Notes under the pieces: generated by a model | The model's database searches: none | Told to the model about the DNA's origin: nothing | What the model saw: only the letters and a program-made list of their open reading frames with translations | Made by a program: the position numbers and the translations under genes | Shown here: positions 9,423 through 16,268 of the stretch, in pieces | Position numbering within the stretch: the first letter of the stretch is position 1 | Layout of the letters: every line of letters begins with the position of its first letter | Assembly (NCBI GenBank): GCA_017453605.1 | Contig: JAFTEP010000053.1 | Coordinates: 1 to 21,553 of the forward strand | Reading direction: 5' to 3' | Origin: Clostridia bacterium | GTDB taxonomy: Bacteria > Bacillota > Clostridia > Oscillospirales > SIG627 | DNA length: 21,553 nt

Positions 9423-9463
9423 CGGGCGCTGCCGACTGTTCAGACACCTTGACTCAGCGCCCG
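9423..9463 (-). promoter_or_regulatory. Stem-loop at the 5' end of the yicC leader
   Basis: CGGGCGCTG and CAGCGCCCG (9423-9431 and 9455-9463) pair perfectly over 9 bp around a 23-nt loop. The predicted transcription start from the promoter at 9469-9497 falls at about 9462, so the stem would form the extreme 5' end of the mRNA. There is no T-run, so it is not a terminator. A role in mRNA stability or autoregulation is inference. Confidence 0.5.
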
Positions 9464-9468
9464 TGGAT

Positions 9469-9497
9469 ATTTTACACTCTTCAGAAGAAAAAGTCAA
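9469..9497 (-). promoter_or_regulatory. Sigma-A promoter of the yicC-remA-gmk operon
   Basis: On the minus strand TTGACT (9492-9497) and TAAAAT (9469-9474) are separated by exactly 17 bp, each one base off consensus. It faces away from the plsC promoter about 180 bp to the right. Confidence 0.75.
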
Positions 9498-9677
9498 TAG
9501 CGGCGCCGTTTTCCGACGGCGTTTTGCGCGTTATTTTGGGCGATTTGCGGGTCTTTTTTCGCCTCTCCCTCGCCGCCGGGAACATCCAATGGTCCGCCCG
9601 GTCGAAAAAATTTCTCATTTATCCGAAAAAAACGGCTGAAAAACACGCCCGAACGGCGATTTTTGCAAAAAAATCAC
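9498..9677. other. Non-coding spacer between divergent promoters
   Basis: This is the middle of the 410-bp gap between yicC and plsC. It contains A/T-runs and a weak inverted repeat (CGCCG/CGGCG near 9505-9521). I see no gene, RNA family or strong operator in it. Confidence 0.6.
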
Positions 9678-9706
9678 TTGACTTTGACTTATGTTTGGTG
9701 TATAAT
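9678..9706 (+). promoter_or_regulatory. Sigma-A promoter for plsC-ispH/S1
   Basis: TTGACT (9678-9683), a 17-bp spacer and a perfect TATAAT (9701-9706). A second overlapping TTGACT lies at 9684-9689, but its 11-bp spacing is too short. Transcription should start near 9713, about 60 nt before the plsC start. Confidence 0.82.
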
Positions 9707-9773
9707 GTAGATCGGTTGAAATTTATTTGCCATTCCCCGACCCGTCGGGAAACGTTGGATGCGGGAGGCCGTA

Positions 9774-10394
9774 ATGATCCTTTACCGTGCTGCAAGGGCG
9801 CTGGTGAGAGTTTTCAACAAGCTTTTCTTCTTTGTTCGCGTGGAAGGATCGAAAAAGCTTCCGGAAGGTCCGGTCATCATCTGTCCCAACCACATTTCCT
9901 TCATCGACGCGGGCGCGATCGCCGCGTCCGTGGACAGAAAACTGACCGCCCTCGCCAAGGAGAGCCTTTTCAAAAAACCCTTTCTGGGCTGGCTGTTCAG
10001 AAACTTCAGGCTCATCCCCGTCAAGCGCGCTTCCGGCGCCGGAGATTTCGCGGCGGTCCGCGCCGCGGTCGACGCTCTGAAAAACGGCTGCGCCATGATG
10101 ATCTTCCCCCAGGGCACCAGATGCCCCGGAGAGTTCCCCAACGACTCGAAGGTCCGCGGAGGCGTCGCGATGATCGCCGCCAAGACCGACGCCCTGATCG
10201 TTCCGGTCTTCGTCGGTACGAAATATTTCAGGGTCAGACCTTTCAGGCGCCTGACGCTCAGGTTCGGGGAGCCGTTCAAAGTGAGCGAGCTTTACGACGG
10301 CAGGAATGACAAGAATTTTCTCGGGCTCTCGAAGCTGGTTTTCCAAAGGGTCACCGATCTTGCCCCCGAAAACCTGACGGAGGCGAAAAAGTGA
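9774..10394 (+). CDS. plsC: 1-acyl-sn-glycerol-3-phosphate acyltransferase
   Basis: The enzyme adds the second acyl chain to lysophosphatidic acid, giving phosphatidic acid at the inner face of the membrane. The catalytic HX4D motif is NHISFID (H40, D45) and the substrate-binding block is FPQGTR (111-116), where most homologues have FPEGTR. VRGGVA and LIVPVFVG follow as in the family. Length is 206 residues. The ATG at 9774 is preferred over the in-frame ATG at 9759 because GGGAGG lies between them, five bases before it. The stop overlaps the GTG start of ispH/S1 by 4 bp. Gene order plsC-ispH-S1 is usual in Clostridia, often after cmk, which is not adjacent here. Confidence 0.92.
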   Translation: MILYRAARALVRVFNKLFFFVRVEGSKKLPEGPVIICPNHISFIDAGAIAASVDRKLTALAKESLFKKPFLGWLFRNFRLIPVKRASGAGDFAAVRAAVDALKNGCAMMIFPQGTRCPGEFPNDSKVRGGVAMIAAKTDALIVPVFVGTKYFRVRPFRRLTLRFGEPFKVSELYDGRNDKNFLGLSKLVFQRVTDLAPENLTEAKK

Positions 10395-12463
10395 AGATAA
10401 TCCGTTCCCCTCACGCGGGCTTCTGCTTCGGCGTGCGCCGGGCGGTCGACCTGCTCCTCGGCGCTCTCGACAAGAACGAGAGCCGCATCTTCACTCTCGG
10501 CAAGCTCATCCACAACGACGATTTCAACCGGGAAATGAAAGAGCGCGGCGTCGAGACGATCTCGGAGGAAAATCTCGGAAGCGTCCCCGCCGAAAACTCT
10601 CTTGTTTTCATCCGCGCGCACGGCTGCCCCAGGAGCGTCTACGACAAGCTCGACTCTCTCGGCCTGAAATACGTCGACGCGACCTGTCCCTACGTCAAGA
10701 AGATCCACCGGATCGTCGCCGAGGAGGGCAGGAAGGGGCTTTTCATCATCCTCATAGGCGACGCCGCCCACCCGGAGGTCCGGGGCATCGTCGGTCAGAT
10801 GGAGGGCTGTCCCCACACGGTCTGCGCCGACAGGAAAGGGCTGGAGAGCTTTCTTGAAGGCTTCGACGTCACGCGTCCCTGCGCGATGCTCGCCCAGACA
10901 ACGGTGGAAGTCAGCGTCTGGAACGAATGCAGGCTGCTCGCCGAGGAAAAACTCGGATCCCTGACGGTCCACTCCACCATCTGCAGCGCCACCGAAGAAA
11001 GGCAGAAGGACGCCGAGAGGATCGCGAAGGAAGCCGACCTGATGCTCGTCATCGGCGGCAGGGACAGCTCGAACACAAAGAAGCTCGTCAGAGTTTCCGA
11101 AAGGTTCTGTCCCACATATCTTGTATCCAATGCGGCCGATCTTGAAGGATCGGAGGATATAAAAAAACAATTCCGCCCCGCTTCGACGGTGGGGCTGACT
11201 GCCGGAGCTTCCACGCCCGACAGAATTATCGAGGAGGTTATCAACAAAATGGAAGAGACCAAAAACACTGAGGAACTGAGCTTTCAGGAAATGCTCGATC
11301 AGTCCTTCAGAACACTGAATTCCGGAGAAGAAGTCGTCGGCGTCGTCACCGGGATCACCCCCAACGAGCTCCAGGTGGATCTCGGCATCAAACAGACCGG
11401 AATCCTGCCCGTGAGCGAGATCTCGGACGAACAGGCACAGGACATTCAGGCGAATTTCAAGATCGGAGACAAGATCACCGTCCTCGTTCAGAAGTTCAAC
11501 GACGCGGAAGGGACCGTCGCGGTCTCCAAGAAGCGTGTGGATTCCAAGCTCGGCTGGAAAAAGGTCGAGGAGGCGTTCGAAGCGGGCGAGATCATCACCG
11601 CCAACGTCGCCAGCGCCGTCAAGGGCGGCATCATCGTCAGCTGGGAGGGACAGAACGTGTTCATCCCCGGTTCCCTCACCGGACTTCCCAAGACCTCTCC
11701 CCTGAGCGAGCTGGTCGGCACCGAGATCAAGTTCAAGATCATCGAGACCGATCCCGTCAAGCGCAGAGCCGTCGGCTCCGTCAGAGCGGTCCTCAGAGAA
11801 GAGAAGAAGGCGCAGGTCGCCAAATTCTGGGATGAGATCGAGGTCGGCAAGGTCTACACCGGCACCGTCAAGAGCCTCACTTCCTACGGCGCGTTCGTCG
11901 ATCTCGGCGGAGTGGACGGAATGATCCACATCACCGAGCTCTCCTGGAAGCATCTGAAGCATCCGAACGAGGTCGTCAACGTCGGCGACACCGTCACCTG
12001 CTTTGTCAAGGCCGTCAACAAGGAGACCAAGAAGATCTCCCTCGGCTACAAGACCGAAGAGACCAACCCCTGGACGATCCTCGAGAGGGATTACAAAGAG
12101 GGCGACGTCGTCAAGGTCAAGATCGTCAACTTCGCCACCTTCGGCGCCTTCGCCGAGGTCGTTCCCGGAGCGGACGGACTCATCCACATTTCCCAGATCG
12201 CCGACAGGCGCGTCACCAAGCCCGACGAGGTCCTCTCGATCGGCGAAGAGGTCGACGCCAAGATCATCGGTCTCGACTTCACCAACAGGAAGATCTCTCT
12301 CTCCATCCGCGCCCTGACCGAAGACGCCGGCGCCGCCGAAGAGGATGAAGCTCCCGCTGAGGAAGCCGCCGCCGAAGAAGCCGCTCCCGCTGCGGATGAA
12401 GCTCCCGCCGAGGAAGCCGCTCCCGCCGAGGAAGCTCCTGCCGAAGCCGCTCCCGCGGAATAA
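10391..12463 (+). CDS. ispH: Fusion of HMBPP reductase (IspH) and ribosomal protein S1
   Basis: Residues 1-283 are IspH, the [4Fe-4S] enzyme making IPP and DMAPP in the last step of the MEP isoprenoid pathway. The cluster cysteines are C12, C99 and C198; H41, H77, H127 and E129 (AAHPEVRG) are also present, so it looks active. Residues about 311-382, 397-468, 484-555 and 569-644 are four S1 RNA-binding domains as in Bacillota S1, and 645-690 is an Ala/Glu/Pro tail of PAEEA-type repeats. The GTG start has GGAGG eight bases upstream and overlaps plsC by 4 bp. This fusion is known from Clostridia. A second internal start (M287) may make free S1. The gene is followed by a strong terminator. Confidence 0.95.
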   Translation: MKIIRSPHAGFCFGVRRAVDLLLGALDKNESRIFTLGKLIHNDDFNREMKERGVETISEENLGSVPAENSLVFIRAHGCPRSVYDKLDSLGLKYVDATCPYVKKIHRIVAEEGRKGLFIILIGDAAHPEVRGIVGQMEGCPHTVCADRKGLESFLEGFDVTRPCAMLAQTTVEVSVWNECRLLAEEKLGSLTVHSTICSATEERQKDAERIAKEADLMLVIGGRDSSNTKKLVRVSERFCPTYLVSNAADLEGSEDIKKQFRPASTVGLTAGASTPDRIIEEVINKMEETKNTEELSFQEMLDQSFRTLNSGEEVVGVVTGITPNELQVDLGIKQTGILPVSEISDEQAQDIQANFKIGDKITVLVQKFNDAEGTVAVSKKRVDSKLGWKKVEEAFEAGEIITANVASAVKGGIIVSWEGQNVFIPGSLTGLPKTSPLSELVGTEIKFKIIETDPVKRRAVGSVRAVLREEKKAQVAKFWDEIEVGKVYTGTVKSLTSYGAFVDLGGVDGMIHITELSWKHLKHPNEVVNVGDTVTCFVKAVNKETKKISLGYKTEETNPWTILERDYKEGDVVKVKIVNFATFGAFAEVVPGADGLIHISQIADRRVTKPDEVLSIGEEVDAKIIGLDFTNRKISLSIRALTEDAGAAEEDEAPAEEAAAEEAAPAADEAPAEEAAPAEEAPAEAAPAE
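11233..11251 (+). promoter_or_regulatory. Internal ribosome-binding site and in-frame ATG at the IspH/S1 junction
   Basis: GAGGAGG (11231-11237) is followed 11 bases later by an in-frame ATG (11249, residue 287). This is just after the last IspH helix and just before the first S1 domain. Initiation here would give a free 404-residue S1, the normal size for a four-domain Bacillota S1. The sequence also encodes Glu-Glu-Val, so chance is possible. Confidence 0.45.
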
Positions 12464-12496
12464 GCCGAATTATTTCAAACCCTATCAATTTTTGCT

Positions 12497-12530
12497 GCCG
12501 CGGACCGAAAAGTCCGCGGCGGTCGTTTTC
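12497..12530 (+). terminator. Rho-independent terminator after ispH/S1
   Basis: GCCGCGGAC (12497-12505) and GTCCGCGGC (12512-12520) form a perfect 9-bp GC-rich stem with a 6-nt loop, followed by GGTCGTTTTC. It begins 34 nt after the stop codon. The remaining spacer (about 12531-12700) shows A/T-runs but no feature I can support before the next promoter. Confidence 0.75.
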
Positions 12531-12707
12531 CGGGCAGGACCGGGCGCGGGTCGAAACGCCCTCTCCCGTGACGGTCGCGGAGCCGCGAAAAAAGTGAAAA
12601 AAACTTTGTTTTGGCAGGAATTGTGACGGAACGCGCGTTTTTTCATTCAAAACAGGGTCCGAAACCGATCGAATCGCAAAAAATAAGCTGAAATTTTTGA
12701 AAACGTA

Positions 12708-12736
12708 TTGATTTCACGATTCATTAAATGTATAAT
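12708..12736 (+). promoter_or_regulatory. Sigma-A promoter of the nfnA-nfnB-ldh operon
   Basis: TTGATT (12708-12713), a 17-bp spacer and a perfect TATAAT (12731-12736). The predicted start is near 12743, leaving a leader of about 87 nt. Confidence 0.8.
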
Positions 12737-12749
12737 AAGAACACTAAAG

Positions 12750-12783
12750 GTTAAAATTCACAAACCCGTGTGTTTTATTTAAC
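12750..12783 (+). promoter_or_regulatory. Imperfect inverted repeat in the nfnA leader
   Basis: GTTAAA (12750-12755) pairs with TTTAAC (12778-12783), and CACA (12759-12762) with TGTG (12769-12772), around a short loop just after the predicted transcription start. It could be a leader hairpin or an operator for a redox regulator. It does not match the Rex palindrome properly. Confidence 0.35.
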
Positions 12784-12829
12784 AAAACGCTTTCGCCGGG
12801 AAGAGGCGTGCGTTCGCAAGGAGAAGAAA

Positions 12830-13669
12830 ATGTTCAGGATCTTAACCAAAAAAGAGCTCAATCCCACGGTCACGCAGATGGAGATCGAGGCTCCCGCGGT
12901 AGCCGCGAAGGCTCAGGCGGGACAGTTTATCATACTCAGGGTCGACGCCGAGGGCGAGAGGATCCCGCTCACGGTCGCCGGCTGCGACAAACAGCGCGGC
13001 GCCGTCAAGATCATCTTCCAGATCGTCGGCGGCACGACGCGCCGCCTCAACGCGCTCGACGCCGGGGATTCGATAGAAGATTTCGTCGGTCCGCTCGGAC
13101 GTCCGACCGAGACCGAGGGCCTCAAAAAGGTCGCCGTGGTCGGCGGAGGCGTCGGCTGCGCGATCGCGCTCCCGGTCGCCGAGAAGCTTTTCGGTCAGGG
13201 CTGTGAGGTCCACAGCATCGTCGGCTTCAGAAACAGGGATCTTGTGATCCTCGAGGACGAGTTCCGCGCCGTCAGCAAGAAGTACGTTCTCATGAGCGAC
13301 GACGGCTCCGTCGGCGAGAAGGGCCTCGTCACCGACGCACTGAAAAAACTGATCGAGAGCGGAGAACAGTACGACGAAGTTATCGCGATAGGACCCGTCA
13401 TCATGATGAAATTCGTGTGCCTTCTCACGAAGAATTACGGTATAAAGACCGTCGTCAGCATGAACCCCATCATGATCGACGGCACCGGGATGTGCGGCGG
13501 CTGCCGTCTGACGGTCGGCGGCGTGACGAAGTTTGCCTGCGTGGACGGCCCGGATTTCGACGGACATCAGGTCGATTTCGACGAGGCTATGGCGAGAGGC
13601 TCCATGTACCGCGATTTCGAAGAGGGCGAGCGGGAGAAGACCTGCAATCTCTTCAAGGCGGCAAAGTAA
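12830..13669 (+). CDS. nfnA: NfnA: FAD/NAD and [2Fe-2S] subunit of NADH-dependent ferredoxin:NADP+ oxidoreductase
   Basis: NfnAB is a soluble flavin-based electron-bifurcating transhydrogenase linking NADPH to NADH and reduced ferredoxin. This 279-residue subunit has the flavin motif RIPLTVAG (44-51), a nucleotide-binding Rossmann segment VAVVGGGVGCAI (101-112), and cluster cysteines C222, C225 and C237 in CGGC...C near the C-terminus. Only three cysteines are placed for the [2Fe-2S] cluster, as expected for NfnA, whose fourth ligand is reported not to be Cys; D217 is a nearby candidate. The ATG at 12830, six bases after AAGGAG, is preferred over an open frame reaching back to 12770. nfnB follows after 16 bp. 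Alternative annotation: dihydroorotate dehydrogenase electron-transfer subunit, unlikely next to nfnB. Confidence 0.9.
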   Translation: MFRILTKKELNPTVTQMEIEAPAVAAKAQAGQFIILRVDAEGERIPLTVAGCDKQRGAVKIIFQIVGGTTRRLNALDAGDSIEDFVGPLGRPTETEGLKKVAVVGGGVGCAIALPVAEKLFGQGCEVHSIVGFRNRDLVILEDEFRAVSKKYVLMSDDGSVGEKGLVTDALKKLIESGEQYDEVIAIGPVIMMKFVCLLTKNYGIKTVVSMNPIMIDGTGMCGGCRLTVGGVTKFACVDGPDFDGHQVDFDEAMARGSMYRDFEEGEREKTCNLFKAAK

Positions 13670-13685
13670 AGCGGAGGACACGAAA

Positions 13686-15071
13686 ATGGCGAATATGTCT
13701 TTGAAGAAAAACGAAATGCCCGTGCAGGACCCGAAGGTCCGCAGCGCTAATTTTGACGAGGTCGCGCTCGGATACACCGAAGAGACGGCGGTCGACGAGG
13801 CTAAGCGCTGCCTCAACTGCAAGAACAAGCCCTGCACCACGGGCTGTCCCGTCAAGATCGACATCCCCGGCTTCATCGCGAAGGTCGCCGAGAGCGATTT
13901 CGACGGAGCATACGAAGTGATCGCGCGTCAGAGCTCCCTTCCCGCGATCTGCGGCAGGGTCTGCCCGCAGGAGACCCAGTGCGAGTGCAAGTGCGTGAGA
14001 GGGATAAAGGGCGATCCCGTCGGCATCGGCAGGCTCGAGAGATTCGTCGCCGACCGCCACAACGCTCTTTCAAAATCCGCGCCCTCAAAGCCCGCCTCCA
14101 ACGGACACCGCGTCGCGGTCGTCGGCAGCGGCCCCTCCGGGCTCGCCTGCGCCGGAGACCTCGCGAAAAAGGGCTATGAAGTCACCGTTTTCGAGGCGCT
14201 CCACGTCGCGGGCGGCGTGCTCGTCTACGGCATCCCCGAGTTCCGTCTGCCCAAGACCATCGTCAAGGGCGAGATCGAGGGCCTGAAAGCGCTCGGCGTC
14301 GAGATCCGCACCGACAGCGTGATCGGCAAGACCTTTACGGTCGACGAACTTCTCGGCGAAATGGGCTTTGAGGCCGTGTTCATCGGCAGCGGTGCCGGAC
14401 TGCCCCGCTTCATGAACATACCGGGCGAGAACCTGAAGGCCGTGTATTCCGCAAACGAATTTCTGACGAGGATCAACCTCATGAAGGCCTATAAAGAGGG
14501 CTCGCATACCCCGGTCTACCGCGGCAAAAAGGTCGCGGTCGTCGGCGGCGGCAACGTCGCGATGGACGCCGCGAGGTGCGCGAGAAGGCTCGGAGCCGAG
14601 GTCACCATCGTCTACCGCCGCTCCGAGAAGGAGCTCCCCGCAAGGCGCGAGGAAGTCGAGCACGCGATGGAAGAGGGCATAGTGTTCAATATGCTCACCA
14701 ACCCCGTCGAGATCCTCGGGGACGACAAGAAGTTCGTCAAAGGCATCGTCTGCCGCAAGATGCGCTTCACCGAGCCCGACGCGAAGGGCAGGATGGGCGT
14801 CGCCGAGATCGAGGGCAGCGACTTCGAGATCGAGGCCGACTGCGTGATCATGGCGATCGGCACCTCCCCGAACCCGCTGATAAAATCCACGACCGAGGGA
14901 CTTGAAACGACCCGCCACGGCGGCATCGTCACCGACGAGAAGGGCCGCACCTCCCGCGAGGGAGTGTTCGCGGGCGGAGACGCCGTGACCGGCGCCGCGA
15001 CCGTCATCCTCGCCATGGGCGCGGGCAAGACCGCCGCCGCCGCTATAGACGAGTACGTCTCGGGCAAATAA
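13686..15071 (+). CDS. nfnB: NfnB: glutamate-synthase-small-subunit-like subunit of Nfn transhydrogenase
   Basis: This 461-residue flavoprotein is the bifurcating, NADPH-binding half of NfnAB. The N-terminus carries cysteines for two [4Fe-4S] clusters (C42, C45, C50, C54 and C89, C93, C99, C103, with an extra C101). An FAD-binding VAVVGSGPSGLACAG follows from residue 143, then an NADP-binding VAVVGGGNVAMDAAR domain and a C-terminal GVFAGGDAVTGAATVILAMG typical of GltD-like proteins. It is often annotated as glutamate synthase (NADPH) small subunit gltA, but no glutamate synthase large subunit is present and nfnA lies immediately upstream, so Nfn is the better call. GGAGG nine bases before the ATG supports the start, although the frame is open further upstream into nfnA. 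Confidence 0.9.
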   Translation: MANMSLKKNEMPVQDPKVRSANFDEVALGYTEETAVDEAKRCLNCKNKPCTTGCPVKIDIPGFIAKVAESDFDGAYEVIARQSSLPAICGRVCPQETQCECKCVRGIKGDPVGIGRLERFVADRHNALSKSAPSKPASNGHRVAVVGSGPSGLACAGDLAKKGYEVTVFEALHVAGGVLVYGIPEFRLPKTIVKGEIEGLKALGVEIRTDSVIGKTFTVDELLGEMGFEAVFIGSGAGLPRFMNIPGENLKAVYSANEFLTRINLMKAYKEGSHTPVYRGKKVAVVGGGNVAMDAARCARRLGAEVTIVYRRSEKELPARREEVEHAMEEGIVFNMLTNPVEILGDDKKFVKGIVCRKMRFTEPDAKGRMGVAEIEGSDFEIEADCVIMAIGTSPNPLIKSTTEGLETTRHGGIVTDEKGRTSREGVFAGGDAVTGAATVILAMGAGKTAAAAIDEYVSGK

Positions 15072-15093
15072 AGCTGACTTGAAAGGTAATAAA

Positions 15094-16041
15094 ATGGGTA
15101 CCAAAATTTCGATAATCGGCGCCGGCAACGTCGGCAGCACGATAGCATACACGCTCACCGTCACGGGAGTGGCGTCCGAGATCGTCATGATCGACATCGC
15201 CAAGGACAAACTGCTCGGCGAGGCGCTCGACATCAGTCAGGCCTCCCCGTTCTCAAGCTCCGTGCAGGTCTACGCCGGCAACTACGAGGACGCGAAGGGC
15301 TCCGACATCGTCGTGATCTCCTCGGGCATCGGCAGAAAGCCGGGCCAGACCAGGCTCGATCTCGCGCAGGTCAACGTGAACGTCATCAAGTCGGTCGCTC
15401 CGCAGATCACGAAGTACGCGCCCAACGCGGTCTACATCATGGTCTCGAACCCGGTCGACATCCTGACCTACGAATTCCTGCGCATCACGGGCCTTCCCAA
15501 GGGAAAGGTGCTCGGCACCGGAACGATCCTCGACACCGCGCGTCTCAGGACGAGGCTCTCCAACTATCTCGAGATCGACCCTAAGACGGTCAACGCCTAC
15601 GTTCTCGGCGAGCACGGCGACAGCTCCTTCATCCCCTGGAGCGTCGTCACGGTCGCGGGCGTCCCGCTCGACGAGTTCCACGCCGCCGTCAATCCTCTCA
15701 GCTCGCTCCCGCTCGAACTCGACTATCACGAGATCGAGCACTACGTCTGCACCTCGGGAAGCAGCATCATCAAGCGCAAGGGCGCCACGTTCTACGGCGT
15801 CTCGAGCTGCGTGATGTACCTGTGCCGCCGCATCATCGAGAACATCGACACGGTCATGGTCGCCTCCACCCTGCTCTGCGGCGAATACGGCATATCCGAC
15901 GTCGCGCTCAGCCTCATGACGGTCCTCAACGGCAGCGGGATCAAGACCACCCTCACCCCCACCATGACGGACGAGGAACTGAAAAAGCTCCACAACTCCG
16001 CCGAGGTCCTCAAAAAGACTCTCTCCGGCATCGAGCTGTGA
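15094..16041 (+). CDS. ldh: L-lactate/malate dehydrogenase family protein (LDH-like)
   Basis: This 315-residue NAD-dependent 2-hydroxyacid dehydrogenase has the dinucleotide motif IIGAGNVGST (from residue 7), NPVD (119-122), LDTAR (R150) and the catalytic histidine H174 in GEHGDSSF. The overall pattern is LDH-like: TRLDL, GEHGDS followed by PWS, and T232 in GATFYG, the place of the LDH-type threonine. However, the specificity loop reads GIGRKPGQTR, with arginine (R81) where LDH has glutamine and malate dehydrogenase has arginine. Substrate is therefore uncertain between pyruvate, oxaloacetate or another 2-oxoacid. The ATG at 15094 after GAAAGG is preferred to a TTG at 15079. It lies 22 bp after nfnB and is followed by a strong terminator, so it ends the nfn operon. 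Confidence 0.85.
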   Translation: MGTKISIIGAGNVGSTIAYTLTVTGVASEIVMIDIAKDKLLGEALDISQASPFSSSVQVYAGNYEDAKGSDIVVISSGIGRKPGQTRLDLAQVNVNVIKSVAPQITKYAPNAVYIMVSNPVDILTYEFLRITGLPKGKVLGTGTILDTARLRTRLSNYLEIDPKTVNAYVLGEHGDSSFIPWSVVTVAGVPLDEFHAAVNPLSSLPLELDYHEIEHYVCTSGSSIIKRKGATFYGVSSCVMYLCRRIIENIDTVMVASTLLCGEYGISDVALSLMTVLNGSGIKTTLTPTMTDEELKKLHNSAEVLKKTLSGIEL

Positions 16042-16075
16042 AGACGTAAAACCGACCGTCGAAAAAAGCTTTTTC

Positions 16076-16109
16076 CCCGCCGGCGCGTAAGCGCCGGCGG
16101 GATATTTTT
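16076..16109 (+). terminator. Rho-independent terminator after the ldh-like gene
   Basis: CCCGCCGGCGC (16076-16086) and GCGCCGGCGGG (16091-16101) make a perfect 11-bp stem with a GTAA loop, followed by ATATTTTTG. The stem starts 34 nt after the stop codon. Confidence 0.9.
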
Positions 16110-16171
16110 GCCCCGAAAACCTTAGCCGCGCGGCGAAAAACTCACAATATATCACAAAGAAGGAAAAAAAC

Positions 16172-16200
16172 TTGTCAGAGCGGCGATTTTGTGGTATAAT
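16172..16200 (+). promoter_or_regulatory. Sigma-A promoter of the zinc-ribbon/nagA/nagB/cysteine desulfurase operon
   Basis: TTGTCA (16172-16177), a 17-bp spacer and a perfect TATAAT (16195-16200). Transcription should start near 16207, about 60 nt before the first gene. No other promoter is evident before 21312, and the four genes are tightly packed. Confidence 0.8.
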
Positions 16201-16219
16201 TTATCCGTGGTATCATACC
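16192..16219 (+). promoter_or_regulatory. TGGTAT/ATACC operator candidate at the nag operon promoter
   Basis: TGGTAT occurs at 16192-16197, overlapping the -10 box, and again at 16208-16213. The second is followed after one base by ATACC, giving the palindrome GGTATCATACC (16209-16219) at the predicted transcription start. The half-site resembles those of GntR-family NagR/DasR regulators that control nagA and nagB in other bacteria, and both genes are in this operon. The odd spacing and imperfect outer base make this tentative. Confidence 0.4.
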
Positions 16220-16268
16220 GGCACGCAAGAACGCCGACAGAAAAATATTTATTTTACGGAGAGAACCG

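Noticed and set aside
10292..12187. Open frame of 631 codons antisense to ispH/S1
   Set aside because: It mirrors the GC-rich codon usage of the real gene, has no ribosome-binding site and its composition (Asp/Gly/Leu rich) has no domain; the sense frame is a clear IspH/S1 fusion.
12345..12463. Ala/Pro/Glu codon repeats at the end of ispH/S1 considered as an independent tandem repeat or frameshift
   Set aside because: The frame stays open to a normal stop, and acidic Ala-rich tails are common on S1 proteins; it is a low-complexity tail of the same gene.
12757..12785. Possible Rex operator before nfnA (TTCACAA at 12757 and TTAACAA at 12779)
   Set aside because: Redox genes make Rex attractive, but both half-sites point the same way with 22-bp spacing instead of forming the required palindrome.
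13686..15071. Glutamate synthase small subunit (GltD) as the identity of the nfnB gene
   Set aside because: The large subunit is absent and nfnA lies immediately upstream, so the Nfn transhydrogenase explains the pair better.
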